Source: Dolichospermum sp. FACHB-1091
GTDB lineage: Bacteria > Cyanobacteriota > Cyanobacteriia > Cyanobacteriales > Nostocaceae
Assembly (NCBI RefSeq): GCF_014697585.1
Contig: NZ_JACJSB010000011.1
Coordinates: forward strand, 62,001 to 126,000
Direction of reading: 5' to 3'
Length of the DNA: 64,000 nt
Below the pieces are notes generated by a model. The model saw only the letters and a list, made by a program, of their open reading frames with translations, searched no databases and had not been told where the DNA came from. Made by a program: the position numbers and the translations under genes. How positions within the stretch are numbered: position 1 is the first letter of the stretch; each line of letters starts with the position of its first letter. Positions 9,423 to 17,863 of the stretch are shown in pieces.

Positions 9423-9703
9423 ATTTGTTAAAAGTCTAAGTTAGAACCATTTGGGCGGTTATAATCCGCGCTTACATTGACGAAACCCACCTGAGTGAGT
9501 TGATAAACCTGATTTTTGGCTGATAAAAAATACTAACAACCCGCAATTATCTCATGTTTTGGTATTTATAATCTGAGTATTTAAAGATTTTTTATGGAAA
9601 TTATCAATACATTTACTTAATGTAAATACGTAGGCAGAAAACCGTACATCCTCAGCCCGGTTTCGTTAAGATAAGGAATTACCACTTTATAGCTTTTCAA
9701 AAG

Positions 9704-10843
9704 ATGACAAGGAACGGTATCGGTATTCGCACAGCGCAAGTGCGTTCTGAGCGGCTTACGGGTCAAATTCACGTCTATGATGGTTTGGGCAAAGGTAAGT
9801 CCCAAGCGGCTTTAGGGGTGGTTTTGCGCTCGATAGGTTTGGGAATTAATACACCAGAGGATTCTTATAACCGGGTGTTACTGTTGCGGTTTTTAAAGGG
9901 TCCAGAACGGGATTATGATGAGGATGGAGCAATAGCGGCTTTACAGCGGGGATTTCCCCATTTAATTGACCAAGTTCGCACGGGAAGAGCCGAATTTTTC
10001 GGACATGATCAAATTACACCTTTTGATCGTACGGAGGCTACACGGGGTTGGGATGTAGCCAAAGGTGCGATCGCTTCTGGTTTATACTCGGTTGTAGTTC
10101 TGGATGAAATTAACCCGGTTTTAGATTTAGGTTTGCTATGCGTGAATGAAGTCATAAACGTTTTAAAATCTAAACCCCAAGAATTAGAAATCATTACGAC
10201 TGGACGCGCTGCACCACAAGCATTATTAGATATTGCAGACCTACATTCGGAAATGAAACCTCACCACCACCCCACAGCCGCAGAACTGTTTATTGAAGGG
10301 ATTGAAATTTATACAGGTGCGGGTAAGGGTAAATCTACCAGTGCCTTGGGTAAAGCTTTACAAGCTATTGGCAGAGGTATCAATCATCCTGGTTCTAACC
10401 GTGTATTGATTATGCAGTGGTTAAAAGGTGGTAGTGGCTATACTGAAGATGCAGCTATAGCCGCTTTACAGAAATCCTATCCAGAAGTAGTAGATCATCA
10501 ACGTTGTGGACGGGATGCCATTGTTTGGCGTAATTCGCGTCAAGAATTAGACTATATAGAGGCGGAGAGAGGTTGGGAAATTGCTAAAATGGCGATCGCT
10601 TCTGGTGTGTATAAAACTATCATTCTCGATGAACTCAATCCCACTGTGGATTTAGAATTATTACCTGTTGATCCTATTGTCCAAGCATTATTACGTAAAC
10701 CCCGCGACACAGAAGTGATTATTACTGGTCGCTGTCAAAATCAACCAGCTTATTTTGATTTAGCCAGTATTCATTCTGAGGTTTATTGTCATAAACATTA
10801 CGCAAATGAAGGCGTGGAATTGAAGCGGGGAGTTGATTTTTAA
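9704..10843 (+). CDS. Tandem two-domain CobO/BtuR-like P-loop protein
   Basis: 379-residue protein made of two homologous halves. Each has a P-loop in the style of ATP:corrinoid adenosyltransferase CobO/BtuR (GLGKGKSQ at 27-34 and GAGKGKST at about 206-213), then a WLKG/FLKG motif and ERGWEIAKMAIASG/TRGWDVAKGAIASG, a LDE(I/L)NP motif and a TGR segment. CobO attaches the adenosyl group to cob(I)alamin and is normally a single domain of about 200 residues. Here duplication and fusion give both sites in one chain. The first P-loop ends in Ser-Gln in place of Thr-Thr, so the halves may differ in activity. An internal ATG start is possible but the first ATG fits. Confidence 0.8.
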   Translation: MTRNGIGIRTAQVRSERLTGQIHVYDGLGKGKSQAALGVVLRSIGLGINTPEDSYNRVLLLRFLKGPERDYDEDGAIAALQRGFPHLIDQVRTGRAEFFGHDQITPFDRTEATRGWDVAKGAIASGLYSVVVLDEINPVLDLGLLCVNEVINVLKSKPQELEIITTGRAAPQALLDIADLHSEMKPHHHPTAAELFIEGIEIYTGAGKGKSTSALGKALQAIGRGINHPGSNRVLIMQWLKGGSGYTEDAAIAALQKSYPEVVDHQRCGRDAIVWRNSRQELDYIEAERGWEIAKMAIASGVYKTIILDELNPTVDLELLPVDPIVQALLRKPRDTEVIITGRCQNQPAYFDLASIHSEVYCHKHYANEGVELKRGVDF

Positions 10844-10892
10844 CCGTAGGGGCGCAGGGTCTGCGCCCTTCGTTCTATTTCTATTTAAGGTA

Positions 10893-11022
10893 TAAGTAGG
10901 TTGGCGTTAAAACTTGTCGTTATGACAAGGGAACAGGGAACTCTTAACTGGGAACAGGGAAGAGGTTTTGGGCAACTTTACTTTTCGTTACTTATGTCGG
11001 TTTTTTTCCGTTCACCTACTTA
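10893..11022. repeat. MITE-like element, TAAGTAGGT family, copy 2
   Basis: Perfect 9-bp terminal inverted repeat TAAGTAGGT/ACCTACTTA. The inside matches copy 1 (1398-1519) with a different tandem tract (GGGAACA and GGGAACTCTTAACT units). No coding capacity. Its ends could carry a TA target duplication, as in IS630/Tc1-type elements, but this is inferred. Confidence 0.8.
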
Positions 11023-11065
11023 ATATTTTTATTTGGGTTGAGAAAAACCAACCCAAAAATCACGA

Positions 11066-11311
11066 TTATTGATGATCTTCTTGATTTAACCAAGTTATTA
11101 AATCAGCAACTTCAGAAATATTAAACAACGCTGCACCTAAATTTTCTAGCTGTTCAACAGGTAGGATTTTCACTCTTTCAAGTATTTCAGAATCAATTTC
11201 TCCAAATCTTTGATTTAGTAGCATTACACAAAATTTAACTGCCTCTTTTTCTTCTCCTTTTTGGAAAATGTCCTGATAAATTACTGATTCTTGCATAATA
11301 TCCTCACTCAA
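11066..11311 (-). pseudogene. Duplicated C-terminal remnant of the Rpn-type nuclease gene
   Basis: The 81 codons repeat the last 81 codons of the neighbouring complete gene (11447-12271) almost base for base, with only Glu replacing Gln near the end. The upstream 190 codons are missing: about 27 bases beyond the ATG the sequence switches into the intergenic repeat found upstream of the complete gene. The catalytic N-terminal half is lost, so it is a relic of tandem duplication followed by deletion. It could still be expressed as a small helical protein. Confidence 0.8.
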
Positions 11312-11362
11312 TAATTGACGAATAAAATCTTTAAATTATAAATTGTCTGAATCAGATATTGA

Positions 11363-11438
11363 GTAGGTTGGGTTGACGTTAGGAAACCCAACATTTTCAA
11401 GCATTTGTTGGGTTGCGCTGTCGCTTAACCCAACCTAC
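11363..11438. repeat. Palindromic GTAGGTTGGGTT repeat, copy 1
   Basis: Inverted ends GTAGGTTGGGTT and AACCCAACCTAC enclose a short region with CATTTTCAAGCATTTG. A near-identical copy is at 12307-12380, upstream of the complete Rpn-type gene, so the repeat is part of the duplicated unit. A related, more diverged palindrome is at about 54331-54410. Confidence 0.8.
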
Positions 11439-11446
11439 ACAAACTA

Positions 11447-12271
11447 TTATTGATGATCCTGTTGATTTAACCAAGTTATTAAATCAGCAACTTCAGAAAT
11501 ATTAAACAACGCTGCACCTAAATTTTCTAGCTGTTCAACAGGTAGGATTTTCACTCTTTCAAGTATTTCAGAATCAATTTCTCCAAATCTTTGATTTAGT
11601 AGCATTACACAAAATTTAACTGCCTCTTTTTCTTCTCCTTTTTGGAAAATGTCTTGATAAATTACTGATTCTTGCATAATATCCTCACTCAATAATTGAC
11701 GAATAAAATCTTTCTCAAACCGCAAACCGGCTAAAATCTCTGTGTAAGCTGCAATATCCTGTTTAGTCTCCCTGTCTGCAATTTTAGCAAGATTATTGGC
11801 AATCTGAGATAATAAACCTTGGGGTGAATTTGTCCGGGTTAATGGTGCTAATGGTAATAATGGCAGACTATTTAAAAATAATTCTGGTTCTTCTTCCCAC
11901 ATTCTGATGACACGGTAACGGTGTCTGGTTGTTTCGTTAACATATTCTTCAGTAAAAACAATTGGATCATCTGTTTCTTGTAAGAAAATCACTACTTGAG
12001 TAACGGGAACTTGATATGTACGGATTAATCTCACTGAATAATCTAACTCTCTAAACGGAATGGGAGGTTTAGATTGTGGTTTGGTTTGAAATTCAATATG
12101 TAAAATGCGATTTTCTGTTTGTAAGAAGGTGACAAAATCAGCGCGAATTGGTTCTATACTCAATTCGGTTTTTAAAACTTTGATTGTTTTTGGTTCTTGG
12201 GGAAGTAACCATTTAGCAAAATCAAAGGGATATTTTTCTGCTAGTAGTTTACAAACGTTGTCAAAACTCAT
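11447..12271 (-). CDS. Rpn/PDDEXK-type nuclease family protein (DUF4351-like tail)
   Basis: 274-residue member of the cyanobacterial 'putative transposase'/Rpn-like PD-(D/E)XK nuclease family. The nuclease core has Asp45 in PIRADF and Glu60/Gln62 in HIEFQTK, then the typical RTYQVPVTQVVIFL and RVIRMWEEEP stretches. The C-terminal 60 residues (LLNQRFGEIDSEILERV...) form a DUF4351-like helical tail. Rpn proteins promote RecA-independent DNA recombination, and the role in cyanobacteria is unknown. Its 3' third is duplicated at 11066-11311. Confidence 0.82.
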   Translation of the reverse strand: MSFDNVCKLLAEKYPFDFAKWLLPQEPKTIKVLKTELSIEPIRADFVTFLQTENRILHIEFQTKPQSKPPIPFRELDYSVRLIRTYQVPVTQVVIFLQETDDPIVFTEEYVNETTRHRYRVIRMWEEEPELFLNSLPLLPLAPLTRTNSPQGLLSQIANNLAKIADRETKQDIAAYTEILAGLRFEKDFIRQLLSEDIMQESVIYQDIFQKGEEKEAVKFCVMLLNQRFGEIDSEILERVKILPVEQLENLGAALFNISEVADLITWLNQQDHQ

Positions 12272-12306
12272 AGGGTGATTAAAATTAAATTGTCTGAATC
12301 AGATAT

Positions 12307-12380
12307 TGGGTGGGTTGACGTTAGGAAACCCAACATTTTCAAGCATTTGTTGGGTTGCGCTGTTGCTTAACCCAACCTAC
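12307..12380. repeat. Palindromic GTAGGTTGGGTT repeat, copy 2
   Basis: Second copy of the palindrome, with the same inner bases (TTAGGAAACCCAACATTTTC) as 11363-11438 but a slightly degraded left arm. It lies between the Rpn-type gene and the restriction enzyme gene. Both copies are preceded by the same AATTGTCTGAATCAGATATTG, showing duplication of the whole block. Confidence 0.75.
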
Positions 12381-12425
12381 GAAAACTAATTAATATCAGA
12401 AGTTGGGGACATGGATAAAGTGATA

Positions 12426-15400
12426 TTATTGAGAACTTTCGATAATTTGAATTTCCTCTGCTGTTAAATTATATAGTTGATAAACCATTTGATCAATTTC
12501 TGTTTCTAATGCGGTTGTATCTGCATTGGGATCTGATTTTTTAGCGTTGAGAATTTGATCAACTAATTGCGTCAAAATATTTTGATCACGATCAGAAATT
12601 TGAGGAATAGGAATTTGTTCAAAGTATTGAGGTTTTACTTCAATATAACCACCACTTCTGACAACACAAATATTTCTCAAAAAATACCAAATAACTTGAG
12701 AGTTAAGGATACCAAGTAAATATTTCTTCTTGACACTTATCGGTAAAAATACTGCTGGTGCATTGAGATAAGTACCTGATTCATCAAAACAAAATTTATT
12801 TGAGCTTTGCAGATTAGGAAATATAATTTTAGGTTGGGTAAACAGATCATAATAAGCACAGTTTCTTAATTCCCACCAATATTGACCTTTATCATGTCTT
12901 TCTTTAGCTTTTGTCTTAAACTTTAATAAATGGTAAAAAATACTTGGATATTGTTTTCTCATCTTTTCTAAAGCATCTTTTTCTGTTAGTTTACCAAAAT
13001 TTAATTGTGTAGATTTACTGGCAAATATTATCATCCATTTAGAAGTAGATGGAGTAAACCATTTTTTAATATCTTTCCCATCAAAAATAGGTTTTAATTC
13101 CTGATCATTAGATATTTCTTGATTAATAATAAAAGCCTCATTTAATCCTGTTAATATACCACGATAACATTTACCAAATATATCTATAATTCGCTTATTT
13201 TGATTGAGTCTACTTAATAATTCATGCTCAAAATCATTTCTAAAATGCCAGACATCAGCTAATAATGATTGATGAGAAATTCGGCTAAAATATTCAGCAT
13301 TAAAAATATTTTTCTTGTCATTATATATAGTTTTATTAACTTTCATAAAATCAAAACTTTCATTAATATTATCAGATTTAGAAGCAAGAAAAATAATTGG
13401 ATAAGTAGTAGCTTCATCAAACACAACTACAGAAGTCATATCTAAATACTTTTCAATTGTAAAATTTTTGATCACAAAATCTCGTAATGTCTTACCAGCA
13501 GTTGTTTTATCATAAGTATTGTTAATAAAACAGAATTTACCCTGATTGACTAATATTGAATATGAAAGCTCATAAAAATAATAAAATATATCTCCAGCAG
13601 TAACGAAGGTACTAAATTTATTTTTTAAGTAGATTTTTAAAGCTCCTAATTCTTCTGATCTAATATAAGGAGGATTACCAATAACCACATCAAAACCGAT
13701 AAAAACACCGTCATCATTTAATACTTCAGGAAATTCAAAACGCCATTCAAAAGCATTTTCATATATTTTACCATTTTCTATTTCTTCAATCTCAACTTTT
13801 AACTTATTAATTTCATTATTTAACTGATTAATTCTTTGACCACGGATTTTTTTCTCATCTTCACTTTCTTCTAGTAATAAAGTTTGATTTTCCAGATTAT
13901 AAACTTCTCCCTCTAATTGTCTTAACTTAGTTTTATTAGGATCACTTAATCCTAAAGTTGTTTTAAAATTACTTTTAATATTGTTAATTAATTTTTCCAT
14001 TGCTCTTTTTTGTTCTCGGTTCTCAGCATTGCGGTAAGTTTTGACAGCATTTTTATAATCTTCTATAGTGTATTTCTGCTTACTTAAAGCAACTTGCAAA
14101 TTACCATCTAAGGAAAAGCGACTAATTAAAGAATTACCACATTTAATATTAATATCAATATTGGGTAAAGTCTCCAATTCTCTCATATTCCCCTCTCCTC
14201 CCAGGAGAGGGGTTAGGGGTGAGGTTTCTCCTCCCAGGAGAGGGGTTAGGGGAGAGGTCTTATAATAAGCATTTTTCAAAAGTTCAATCCATAAACGTAA
14301 CCGACAGATTTTTACAGAGTTGGGGTTAATATCCACACCAAATAAACAATTTTCAATAATCGTTTGTTTCTCATGAAATAGAGTTTCTTGTACTCGTTGA
14401 CTTTCCTGATTTTTCGGGTTATATTCAAATAATAAACCATGCTCATCAGTCACAATTAACTCATCATTAGCAACCTCAAAACTATATTCCTTTAATCTCT
14501 TACCTTGTCTATCAAGTAAAATTTTTAACTCACTTTTAATCGCAATAATTTCATTTAAAGCAGAAACTAAAAAATGTCCTGAACCCACAGCAGGATCACA
14601 TATTTTCAAATTGTTAATAAGATCATTAGCTGCTTTTTTATCCTCGATTTGATCATATAAATCATCAATAGTTTCACAATTCCAACCTTTAAGATAATTA
14701 AACTTTTGAATAACCGCTCTTCTAATGGTTTCCCGACACATATACATAGTAATAAAACCGGGAGTAAAGAAAGAACCATCTTTATAACCATTAATTTTCT
14801 CAAAAATTAAACCCAATACAGAAGCATTAATTAACCTTTTATTTTCTTCCTGAATTTCTTCCCCAATGTCACTACTAAAATTGTAAGCATTGAGAAAAGC
14901 AAACAGATATTCTAAGGTATTAATTTCTCCAGTCAGTTTTTTACCATTGTTATCTTTTAAGATAGTACCAGGAAAAATGGGCAATTTTTCATTTCTCAAA
15001 TTGCTAATACAAATAGTTTCCTGTTCAATGTCTGTCGGTTCAAACAAAGAACTATTCAAATAAGGAACATGAGCAAATCTTTCTTGTAATTTTTGTTGTA
15101 AATTCTGACTTCTTTCCTGTGGTTTACGCGCTAAAACACTAAAAAATAGACTATTGAGATCATCATAATTTGCAACTTTTTGTAAATTCAAGAATCCCCA
15201 AGACGGATCATTTTTATGATATCTAATTAATTGAGCTTCTAATAGTTTTAAAAACAGGATTCTATTCATCCAAGTAATTGCTAATTCTAACCCTAGATTA
15301 AAAAGTTGTTCTTGATAGGTTTCTCCAAATTGTTCTGGTTTTTCTAAACGAGAAATTTTATCTAAACTATCAATTTGGGAAATAGCATTTTCTATCAAAG

Positions 15401-16250
15401 AACCAATATTTCTATCATGTTGTTTTTTGCGTTTAATCAGCTTTTTACCACCTTCCTTAGTTTCTACCAAACCGATAATATGTAATAATTCACTGTAAAA
15501 ACCTTTATCAAGGGTATTACTATCATTAATAAAAGGTAATTTTAATAAATGTTCTGGAGAAAATAGTTTAAATAGGGAAATTAACTTATGTTCATCTGGA
15601 TGCTTACCTGGGTTTAAATATTCCTGATATTCTCGAATATCAAAATGGGTAAAGGTAATTTTATCGGTAATTTCAGTAATAGCAGGTTGAGCAATTTCTT
15701 TATAGAAAAATTCAGTTTTTTTGCTAGTTAATCTCCCTGCTTCAAAATCAGTAAATTGTTTAACCAGAGATTTATTACCAATAAATAAGTTTTCAAAGGT
15801 CTGAGCATCGAAAATAAACCATTCGTAAATATTAGTAGCGATTAAATATTTAATTTCTAAATTTTTCCCTGTTAAACGTTCTCGCAAGAAATATAAAACT
15901 AATTCCTGAAATGCTTTAGTATTGAGATGATCAACTTTCAACATTTCACTTTTATTATTTGGCTTTTTAAATTCTAAAATCACCCCCACACTACTTTTAG
16001 CATCTTTACCATTATAAATAACTAGATCATTGCGTCCCTTAGTATTAATAAAATGATTTGCACGATAAAAAGTATTCTTGAAAAAATCCACAATGAGATT
16101 TTTATGAAATTCTTCAGATTCCGATTCATTAATTTTATTAATTAGATTTTGCAGATGATTTTTAAAATTTTCAACATCATTTCTAAAGGGGTTAATTTTC
16201 AGAAATGCTTTATTTAATGCTTCTCTAGGTTGCAATTTTTGTAAGTTCAT
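12426..16250 (-). CDS. Type IIG restriction-modification enzyme (Eco57I-like N6-adenine methylase + nuclease)
   Basis: 1274-residue single-chain restriction-modification enzyme. The N-terminal part (about 1-180) has a PD-(D/E)XK-like pattern (DLVIYNG...VGVILEFKK). The central methylase has the SAM motif DPAVGSGHF near residue 550 and the catalytic NPPY near 857, the gamma-class N6-adenine order. The C-terminal about 250 residues are a TaqI-like specificity region (SGGYIEVKPQYFEQIPIP). No separate R, M or S genes flank it, which fits type IIG. Residues about 665-687 are an in-frame insertion of two palindromic repeats (TSPLTPLLGGE twice). The reading frame is intact. Confidence 0.88.
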   Translation of the reverse strand: MNLQKLQPREALNKAFLKINPFRNDVENFKNHLQNLINKINESESEEFHKNLIVDFFKNTFYRANHFINTKGRNDLVIYNGKDAKSSVGVILEFKKPNNKSEMLKVDHLNTKAFQELVLYFLRERLTGKNLEIKYLIATNIYEWFIFDAQTFENLFIGNKSLVKQFTDFEAGRLTSKKTEFFYKEIAQPAITEITDKITFTHFDIREYQEYLNPGKHPDEHKLISLFKLFSPEHLLKLPFINDSNTLDKGFYSELLHIIGLVETKEGGKKLIKRKKQHDRNIGSLIENAISQIDSLDKISRLEKPEQFGETYQEQLFNLGLELAITWMNRILFLKLLEAQLIRYHKNDPSWGFLNLQKVANYDDLNSLFFSVLARKPQERSQNLQQKLQERFAHVPYLNSSLFEPTDIEQETICISNLRNEKLPIFPGTILKDNNGKKLTGEINTLEYLFAFLNAYNFSSDIGEEIQEENKRLINASVLGLIFEKINGYKDGSFFTPGFITMYMCRETIRRAVIQKFNYLKGWNCETIDDLYDQIEDKKAANDLINNLKICDPAVGSGHFLVSALNEIIAIKSELKILLDRQGKRLKEYSFEVANDELIVTDEHGLLFEYNPKNQESQRVQETLFHEKQTIIENCLFGVDINPNSVKICRLRLWIELLKNAYYKTSPLTPLLGGETSPLTPLLGGEGNMRELETLPNIDINIKCGNSLISRFSLDGNLQVALSKQKYTIEDYKNAVKTYRNAENREQKRAMEKLINNIKSNFKTTLGLSDPNKTKLRQLEGEVYNLENQTLLLEESEDEKKIRGQRINQLNNEINKLKVEIEEIENGKIYENAFEWRFEFPEVLNDDGVFIGFDVVIGNPPYIRSEELGALKIYLKNKFSTFVTAGDIFYYFYELSYSILVNQGKFCFINNTYDKTTAGKTLRDFVIKNFTIEKYLDMTSVVVFDEATTYPIIFLASKSDNINESFDFMKVNKTIYNDKKNIFNAEYFSRISHQSLLADVWHFRNDFEHELLSRLNQNKRIIDIFGKCYRGILTGLNEAFIINQEISNDQELKPIFDGKDIKKWFTPSTSKWMIIFASKSTQLNFGKLTEKDALEKMRKQYPSIFYHLLKFKTKAKERHDKGQYWWELRNCAYYDLFTQPKIIFPNLQSSNKFCFDESGTYLNAPAVFLPISVKKKYLLGILNSQVIWYFLRNICVVRSGGYIEVKPQYFEQIPIPQISDRDQNILTQLVDQILNAKKSDPNADTTALETEIDQMVYQLYNLTAEEIQIIESSQ
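14188..14258. repeat. Palindromic repeat inserted in frame inside the restriction enzyme gene
   Basis: Two tandem palindromic units CTCCTCCCAGGAGAGGGGTT, read on the minus strand as TSPLTPLLGGE twice. They fall between the methylase core and the following NIDIN segment, in a likely loop. The reading frame is kept. A similar unit sits inside acnB (34028-34072), and intergenic relatives are at 23164-23240 and 54700-54780. Confidence 0.85.
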
Positions 16251-16292
16251 TTTTTCACACCTTGATATTTATTAAAGTTGGTTAATTTCCAC

Positions 16293-16383
16293 AGGACTTA
16301 CGCAAAATATCTCTTAAATCCTCATTTCTCCGTGACCTCTGTGCCTCTGTGGTTCGTTATTCCATGAATCTTGCGTAAGTCCT
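16293..16383. repeat. MITE-like repeat AGGACTTACGCAA family, copy A
   Basis: Begins AGGACTTACGCAAAATATC and ends TTGCGTAAGTCCT, a 13-bp terminal inverted repeat around about 65 bp without coding capacity. Other copies: 16517-16640, 28618-28708 and 52539-52652. It fills part of the 450-base gap between the restriction enzyme and the small membrane protein. Confidence 0.85.
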
Positions 16384-16516
16384 ATTCCATTATCTCATAA
16401 AACATTCTGTAAATCCCTAAATCCTGTACTTCGACTAGCTCAGTACAAGTCGCTCAGTAACCGAACACTCTGGGCTTGTGTCATGCTACGCTATCAGATA
16501 ATTAATTATATAATTT

Positions 16517-16640
16517 AGGACTTACGCAAGTGTCAAACCAAAAATCTGTTGTAGGGTGCTTTACTGCTGGATAAATCCTGCAAATAAACAGATTGTTGAT
16601 ATCTGACGCACCCTACCAATGTGCCAGTTGCGTAAGTCCT
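16517..16640. repeat. MITE-like repeat AGGACTTACGCAA family, copy B
   Basis: Same termini AGGACTTACGCAA/TTGCGTAAGTCCT as copy A, but a different inside that itself contains an inverted pair (TAGGGTGC...GCACCCTA). The different cores with shared ends suggest that only the ends are needed for mobility. Confidence 0.85.
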
Positions 16641-16703
16641 GGCTGTGTATTATTATTTGTGTATTATTATTTATAATATACAATTTAGAGGAGTATGAAT
16701 AAT

Positions 16704-16814
16704 ATGACCATAGATAACAATACCTTAGATCTAGTCACCGGGGGATTAGCGATCATGATTTTAGCAGGGGGAATGTTGATGATGTTTACTACCATTTTCA
16801 CTACCAAGAAATAA
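16704..16814 (+). CDS. 36-residue single-span membrane protein, unknown
   Basis: A short frame MTIDNNTLDLVTGGL followed by a hydrophobic segment (LAIMILAGGMLMMFTTIF, residues 15-32) and the tail TTKK. An AGAGGAG ribosome binding site at 16687-16693 is well spaced for the ATG at 16704 (the ATG at 16695 is too close). The architecture resembles small photosystem or cytochrome b6f subunits, but the sequence matches none that I recognise. A hairpin CACCCAG...CTGGGTG follows at about 16822-16840. Confidence 0.6.
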   Translation: MTIDNNTLDLVTGGLAIMILAGGMLMMFTTIFTTKK

Positions 16815-16853
16815 TTAATGCACCCAGGGTTTCTGGGTGATTAGTAGTATAAT

Positions 16854-17783
16854 TTAAGAAGCATCTACACCAAAAGCTATTCTAATTACCCAAAATATCA
16901 TTAAAGTTGCGATCGCTAACCAATCGGCCATTTTTAACTTTAATTCTTGCCATTTAACCTGATGTTCATTGGGACTAGTAAACCCCCTAACCATCATCGC
17001 ATTTGCCATTTGTTCAGCCCGCAAAAGGATATTTTTTAATAGTCTCTCAGTCACAATTAACCAAACTTTTGCTCCTCCTTTTAATCCTAGCTTTTTCCAA
17101 TTAATTGATCTAGTCATGATAGAACGAACTAAGTTTTGGATTTCTTCTAAAACCAAGGGAATAAACCGCAAAGATAAAGTTAGAGTTAGGGTGATTTCTG
17201 TAACTGGAATATTCAATTTTCTTAAAGGCTGCATTAAACTTTCTATTCCTGAAGTAATTTCCTCCGATGCGGTTGTGAGTAAATATAAATTAGTGCTGTA
17301 GATTAATGTAAAAACTATTGTACTCAAACTAATTGCTAAATCCCAAGAACGGCGACTGACTTTCACAAATCCCTGGTGAAATAACACATAGCTATATTGT
17401 TTATTACTATCTGCTATTTTCGGAGTAACTTGGGTATTTTTATCAGTGCTTGGTTGCGTGAGAATTTGTTCATTTCTAGGTAAACGGGACTGATAATTTA
17501 TGCCTAATCCATCAGGACTAATTGCGCCAATAGCTAATACTAGGAATGATAATACCAACAGCCAGCCCATTTGTTGTCGCCATACTCTTGGGGGGATTTT
17601 AGCAAACACAGTAAAAAGAATTAGCAGTAATACCAGTAATACCCGCCAATAATTATTAGCGAAAACATAGCTACTTAGAAAGCTCAATAACCAAATTAAC
17701 TTAACTCGCGGGTCGAGTTTATGTAACCAAGTTTGCGGTTCTTCTAAGTAAAGTCCGATGGGTAGCGATCGCAGTAAATCCAT
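16854..17783 (-). CDS. Energy-coupling factor transporter T component-like protein (CbiQ/EcfT family)
   Basis: 309-residue membrane protein. The N-terminus MDLLRSLPIGLYLEEPQTWLHKLDPRVK and the following hydrophobic segments are typical of CbiQ/EcfT proteins, and the C-terminal coupling region has RAEQMANAMMVRGF, the Ala-Arg-Gly-like motif that contacts the ATPases. A hydrophilic insert at about 105-145 is unusual compared with CbiQ. EcfT couples vitamin/metal-binding S components to EcfA ATPases; neither is adjacent, so the substrate is unknown. Confidence 0.82.
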   Translation of the reverse strand: MDLLRSLPIGLYLEEPQTWLHKLDPRVKLIWLLSFLSSYVFANNYWRVLLVLLLILFTVFAKIPPRVWRQQMGWLLVLSFLVLAIGAISPDGLGINYQSRLPRNEQILTQPSTDKNTQVTPKIADSNKQYSYVLFHQGFVKVSRRSWDLAISLSTIVFTLIYSTNLYLLTTASEEITSGIESLMQPLRKLNIPVTEITLTLTLSLRFIPLVLEEIQNLVRSIMTRSINWKKLGLKGGAKVWLIVTERLLKNILLRAEQMANAMMVRGFTSPNEHQVKWQELKLKMADWLAIATLMIFWVIRIAFGVDAS

Positions 17784-17863
17784 ATTTTTGTCATTGGTCA
17801 GTTGTCATTTGTCAGTTGTCAACGGCATCAAGTCCAGGAAGATGATCAACTGACAATAGTTTT

